Shown: piece after piece, positions 61,151 to 64,000 of the stretch
Numbering within the stretch: position 1 is the stretch's first letter
How the letters are laid out: the number at the start of each line of letters is the position of its first letter
Assembly: GCF_014204795.1 (NCBI RefSeq)
Contig: NZ_JACHMB010000001.1
Span: 3,348,001 to 3,412,000, forward strand
DNA: 64,000 bases
Source of the DNA: Nonomuraea jabiensis
GTDB taxonomy: Bacteria; Actinomycetota; Actinomycetes; Streptosporangiales; Streptosporangiaceae
Reading direction: 5' to 3'
Position numbers and translations under genes: made by a program
Notes under the pieces: generated by a model
Seen by the model: the letters and a program-made list of their open reading frames with translations, nothing else
Databases searched by the model: none
Told to the model about the DNA's origin: nothing

Positions 61151-61474
61151 CCGGAGCCCCGGCCCTTCGGTCGTCCGGCTGTTCCACCGCCCCGCTGTTC
61201 CGCCGCCCGGGCTGTTCCGCGGTCCGCTGTTCGTTGCCCGAGTGCTGGGTGCCGGGTCCGCGGTCCACTGCTCGGCCGGGCCCGTGGTGGCCAGGGAGAC
61301 GGTCCAGGGCGCGGGTTGGCCCCGATGTACTGCCACGTACTGCGAGGGCCCTCAGAGGGGCCTGGAGGCGGTCTCGGCGGGCCGGGAGGCGGGTCCCCGC
61401 CGCAGAGGTAGGCGGCGGGGACGGAAGCGAACCTCGGGCCCGTCAGAAGGCGGGCTGGAGCGGGGCGTTTGGGG
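61151..61474. other. Non-coding gap between convergent genes, with short repeats
   Basis: This 324-bp interval contains four copies of gctgttcc at the left (about 61174-61230), and the hairpin listed separately. No gene is credible here. Confidence 0.6.
61393..61422. terminator. Bidirectional terminator between yqeY-like and PBP genes
   Basis: A perfect 11-bp inverted repeat (gtccccgccgc / gcggcggggac) with an 8-base loop lies between the two convergent genes and can stop both transcripts. Confidence 0.65.
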
Positions 61475-63727
61475 TCAGCGACCGCGGCCGTTGCCCGGGC
61501 CGCCCTCGCCCCGACCATTGCCGGGCCCCCCGTCCCCACGGTCCCCGTTCGGCGGGTTGAAGATGTCGAACGGGTCGCCGTCCCCACCGGAGGGCGGCCC
61601 TTCCTCGTCCTTGTCCTTCTTCTCGGGCTTCTTCGGCGCGCAGTTCTCCGTGCACCCGCCGAACCGCGACTGGTCCACCGGCGTGAACTCCGCGGCCTCG
61701 ATCCCCTTCAGCGCGCTCAGCATCGCGTCTTTCCAGATCCGCCCGGAAATGGAGGCCCCGTACACGTACGAGTAGTAGCGCCCCCCGATCGTGACGCCGA
61801 TCAGCTCGTTGCCCTTGGTGCCGCGCGGGTCGCCCAGGCTGACGGCCGACGACATGTTGGGGGTGTAACCGGCGAACCAGGCCGACGCGTAGTTGTCGGT
61901 CGTGCCCGTCTTGCCGGCCGCGTCGCGGCCGATGCCGCCGACCTCCTGCATCGTGCCCTTGGTGAACACGCCGGACAGGATGCCGCTGACCGCGTCGGCG
62001 ACCTCCTCCTCCAGGACCTGGGAGCACTTCGGCTTGTACTGCTTGGCCTTGCCGTTCCGGTCCTTGATCTCCGTGATCGCCAGCGGCTTGCAGTACTGCC
62101 CCCGCGAGGCGAAGACGGCGTACGAGCTGGCGATCGTCACGGGGTCGACCTCGTTGACCCCCAGCGTGAACGTCTCCACCTCCGACAGCTTCTGCCCGTC
62201 GGCCCGCTTGACCCCGAGCTTCTTGGCCATCTTGACCACGCTGCAGAGCCCGACCTTCTGCTCGAGCTTGAGGAAGAACGTGTTGACCGAGCCCCAGGTG
62301 CCGGTCTGCAGCGTCTTGAAGCCGCCGCCGCCCTCGCTGGAGTTGTGCACGGTGTGGGACGGGTCGCCGACGTTCTCGCCCTTGCAGTTCTTGAACGCGC
62401 TGTAGCCGCTGGCCTGGAAGCCCGCCGGCGACGGGAAGCCGTCGCCGTACTTCATGCCCTCCTCCAGCGCCGCGGCCAGCGTGTAGACCTTGGCCGTCGA
62501 GCCCTGCTGGAACCCGCGACCGCCACCGTGTGCCGCGTCGGCCACGATGTTGTAGCTCATCTCGTTCTTCTTCTTGCTCCCGCCGAACTTCCGCGAGGCG
62601 GCCATGGCCTTGATCTCGCCGGTGCCGGGGACGACCATGGCCTGCGAGGCCACGGGCTTGTCCTTCCTGGAGACGTACTTCTTGATCGCCTTGTCGGCGG
62701 CCGCCTGCATCTTCGGGTCGATCGTGGTCTTGATCGTCAGCCCGCCCCGCTGGAGCAGCTTCTTGCGCTCGTCCTGGTTCTTGCCGAAGTCCTCGTTGTT
62801 GAGGATCTCGTACTGGACGTAGAGGCAGAAGTACGGATATTTGCTGGCCTCGCAGCCGCCGGGCGCCTTGATGTTCTTCCAGCCCAGCTTCTTCGCCTTG
62901 GCCTCGGCGGCCTCCTGCTGCGAGATCTTGCCGATCTCGGCCATCCGGTCGAGCACGATGTTGCGCCGCTGGAGCAGCCGCGCCCGTGACTCGGGGCCGA
63001 CGCTCGGGTCGGTGCGGGCGGGGTTCTGCACGGCGCCGGCCAGGGTGGCGCTCTCGGCGAGGTCGAGCTCGGAGGCGGGCTTGTCGAAGAAGCGGCGGGC
63101 CGCGGCCTGGATGCCGTGGGCGCCCGCGCCGAAGTAGGCGATGTTCAGATATTTCTCGAGAATCTGGTTCTTCGAGTACTTCTTCTCGATCGCCATCGCG
63201 TTCCGCAGCTCGGACAGCTTGCGGGAGAGCGTCGGGGCGATGGCCGCCGCCTGCTCCTCGGGCGTCTCGGCCTTGTTGACCAGCACCTGCTTGACGTACT
63301 GCTGGGTGATCGACGAGCCGCCCTGCATCACGCCGCCGCCCGACAAATTCTTCACGAGCGCTCTGGCCGTTCCCTCAACATCGATCGGCCCGTGCTGGTA
63401 GAAACGGAAGTCCTCGATCGCGATCAGCGCAGTCTGCATGATCGGGGCGACCTGGTCGAGGCGGACAGACTGCCGGTTCTCAAAGTAGAACTGGGCAAAC
63501 TGCTTGCCGTTGGCGTCCTTCAGCACGGTGCGCTCGGGAAGAGGGGGTTCGTCGAGCTCTTCAGGCTTGAGGTTGAGGCTTTCCACAGCGCTCTTCGTGG
63601 AGATCCCCGCCCCTCCCACCGCAGGCAGGGCCACGGCCGCGGCGAGCACCCCGGCGACGCATCCCGCGATGATCAGACGCAGGATGCCGAGGACGGGGTT
63701 GGAGCGATCTTTGCGCTGCGCTTGCAC
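61475..63727 (-). CDS. Class A penicillin-binding protein
   Basis: The 750-aa enzyme builds and cross-links peptidoglycan. After a membrane helix (about 17-40) comes a GT51 transglycosylase domain with catalytic Glu in AIEDFRFYQHG, then GGSSITQQYVKQ. A transpeptidase domain follows with STAK (QQGSTAKVYT), SVN and KTGTT. The C-terminal tail is Gly/Pro/Asp-rich and disordered, with short NGRGEGG repeats. The neighbouring wblA start matches the conserved pair SCO3580-SCO3579 of S. coelicolor. GTG 63727 is chosen; a GTG at 63772 is possible. No ribosome site precedes either, so the transcript may be leaderless. Confidence 0.93.
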   Translation of the reverse strand: MQAQRKDRSNPVLGILRLIIAGCVAGVLAAAVALPAVGGAGISTKSAVESLNLKPEELDEPPLPERTVLKDANGKQFAQFYFENRQSVRLDQVAPIMQTALIAIEDFRFYQHGPIDVEGTARALVKNLSGGGVMQGGSSITQQYVKQVLVNKAETPEEQAAAIAPTLSRKLSELRNAMAIEKKYSKNQILEKYLNIAYFGAGAHGIQAAARRFFDKPASELDLAESATLAGAVQNPARTDPSVGPESRARLLQRRNIVLDRMAEIGKISQQEAAEAKAKKLGWKNIKAPGGCEASKYPYFCLYVQYEILNNEDFGKNQDERKKLLQRGGLTIKTTIDPKMQAAADKAIKKYVSRKDKPVASQAMVVPGTGEIKAMAASRKFGGSKKKNEMSYNIVADAAHGGGRGFQQGSTAKVYTLAAALEEGMKYGDGFPSPAGFQASGYSAFKNCKGENVGDPSHTVHNSSEGGGGFKTLQTGTWGSVNTFFLKLEQKVGLCSVVKMAKKLGVKRADGQKLSEVETFTLGVNEVDPVTIASSYAVFASRGQYCKPLAITEIKDRNGKAKQYKPKCSQVLEEEVADAVSGILSGVFTKGTMQEVGGIGRDAAGKTGTTDNYASAWFAGYTPNMSSAVSLGDPRGTKGNELIGVTIGGRYYSYVYGASISGRIWKDAMLSALKGIEAAEFTPVDQSRFGGCTENCAPKKPEKKDKDEEGPPSGGDGDPFDIFNPPNGDRGDGGPGNGRGEGGPGNGRGR

Positions 63728-63969
63728 GCTACCAAGAGTACGTCGAAAGACTGACCGAATCGGTAGCGCGACACCATTTCGCCTTGACTGATGGGGGTGA
63801 CTAGTCATTCCCGGTCAAGATGGCGCTGAGAAATTGGTCCTCTGGGGTCTGTCGGCCCGAACGGGTAGTTGCGTACGTTCTCCCTGCGGCAACTGAATAC
63901 GGAGGCTCGGCGCCCGCGCCCGTCGGCCCCAAATGACGACTGACCACCTAAGGGGAGTGGGGTCGAACA
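63728..63969. promoter_or_regulatory. Divergent promoter region of the PBP gene and wblA
   Basis: This 242-bp region holds a perfect 10-bp palindrome TGACTAGTCA (63798-63807), an inverted repeat AGTTGC / GCAACT (63867-63894) and a purine-rich ribosome site (AAGGGGAGTGGGG) before wblA. Long upstream regions are usual for wblA, a developmental regulator. I cannot assign promoters. Confidence 0.5.
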
Positions 63970-64000
63970 ATGTGGATCACGGATTGGACCTCCCGTGCCG
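63970..64000 (+). CDS. wblA: WblA (WhiB-like regulator), first ten codons only
   Basis: The window ends ten codons into this gene. The residues MWITDWTSRA match the start of WblA in streptomycetes, where DW precedes the first iron-sulfur Cys. The position beside a class A PBP is that of wblA in Streptomyces. WblA represses antibiotic production and is needed for sporulation. The identification rests on ten residues plus synteny. Confidence 0.72.
   Translation, partial: MWITDWTSRA

Overview
The window is high-GC actinobacterial chromosomal DNA: almost every base is coding, GTG and TTG starts are common, and genes are often coupled by 1- or 4-nt overlaps. The gene set fits a filamentous actinomycete of the Streptosporangiales (Nonomuraea-like), although the genus is inference. 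Supporting signs are an osaA/osaB-like locus, class I lysyl-tRNA synthetase, a nitrate/nitrite-sensing-type histidine kinase, and a wblA start beside a class A penicillin-binding protein.

Layout. 0-10 kb: the end of a NYN-domain gene, an osaB/osaA-like response regulator and seven-HAMP hybrid kinase, a divergent GAF-PP2C phosphatase, and an S9-peptidase-like protein that has lost its catalytic Ser and His. 10-13 kb: an RlmA-like rRNA methyltransferase, an intergenic repeat family, and a short Rho. 13-20 kb: a 50-aa zinc ribbon, a metallo-beta-lactamase-fold hydrolase, a secreted propeller, a NIT-type kinase, small membrane proteins, a PanE-like reductase and a GT2 enzyme. 20-26 kb: lysS coupled to a P-loop kinase, then an IS982-type element sitting exactly on the stop codon of a coupled operon (xylA, sugar isomerase/epimerase, Gfo/Idh dehydrogenase), with a divergent ROK regulator. 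27-38 kb: GNAT, DinB, VOC, a LacI regulator divergent from a Tat-exported PL20-like polysaccharide lyase, DUF2332, a MacB-like ABC transporter, and a NarL/DesK-type pair whose kinase is an internal duplication.

38.9-49.2 kb is a potassium module: an APC-superfamily transporter, a remnant of a cation/proton antiporter, a 27-aa membrane peptide, kdpFABC and kdpDE, arranged as one tightly spaced operon. 49-57 kb is accessory and partly decaying. It holds an ArsR-rhodanese/cupin operon with a clean palindromic operator, WD40 and LRR orphans, and remnants of an alpha/beta-hydrolase, a TMEM175-type channel and an SDR. 57-64 kb returns to conserved chromosome: GntR/GGCT-like operon, APH-like kinase, tRNA-Pro(CGG), metallophosphoesterase, GatB/YqeY protein, class A PBP and the first codons of wblA.

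No CRISPR array, prophage, or recognisable biosynthetic or defence island was seen. The most unusual items are the catalytically dead S9 protein, the duplicated kinase with a degenerate first half, the short Rho, the shared intergenic repeats, the IS insertion at a stop codon and the Cys-bearing insert in KdpC.
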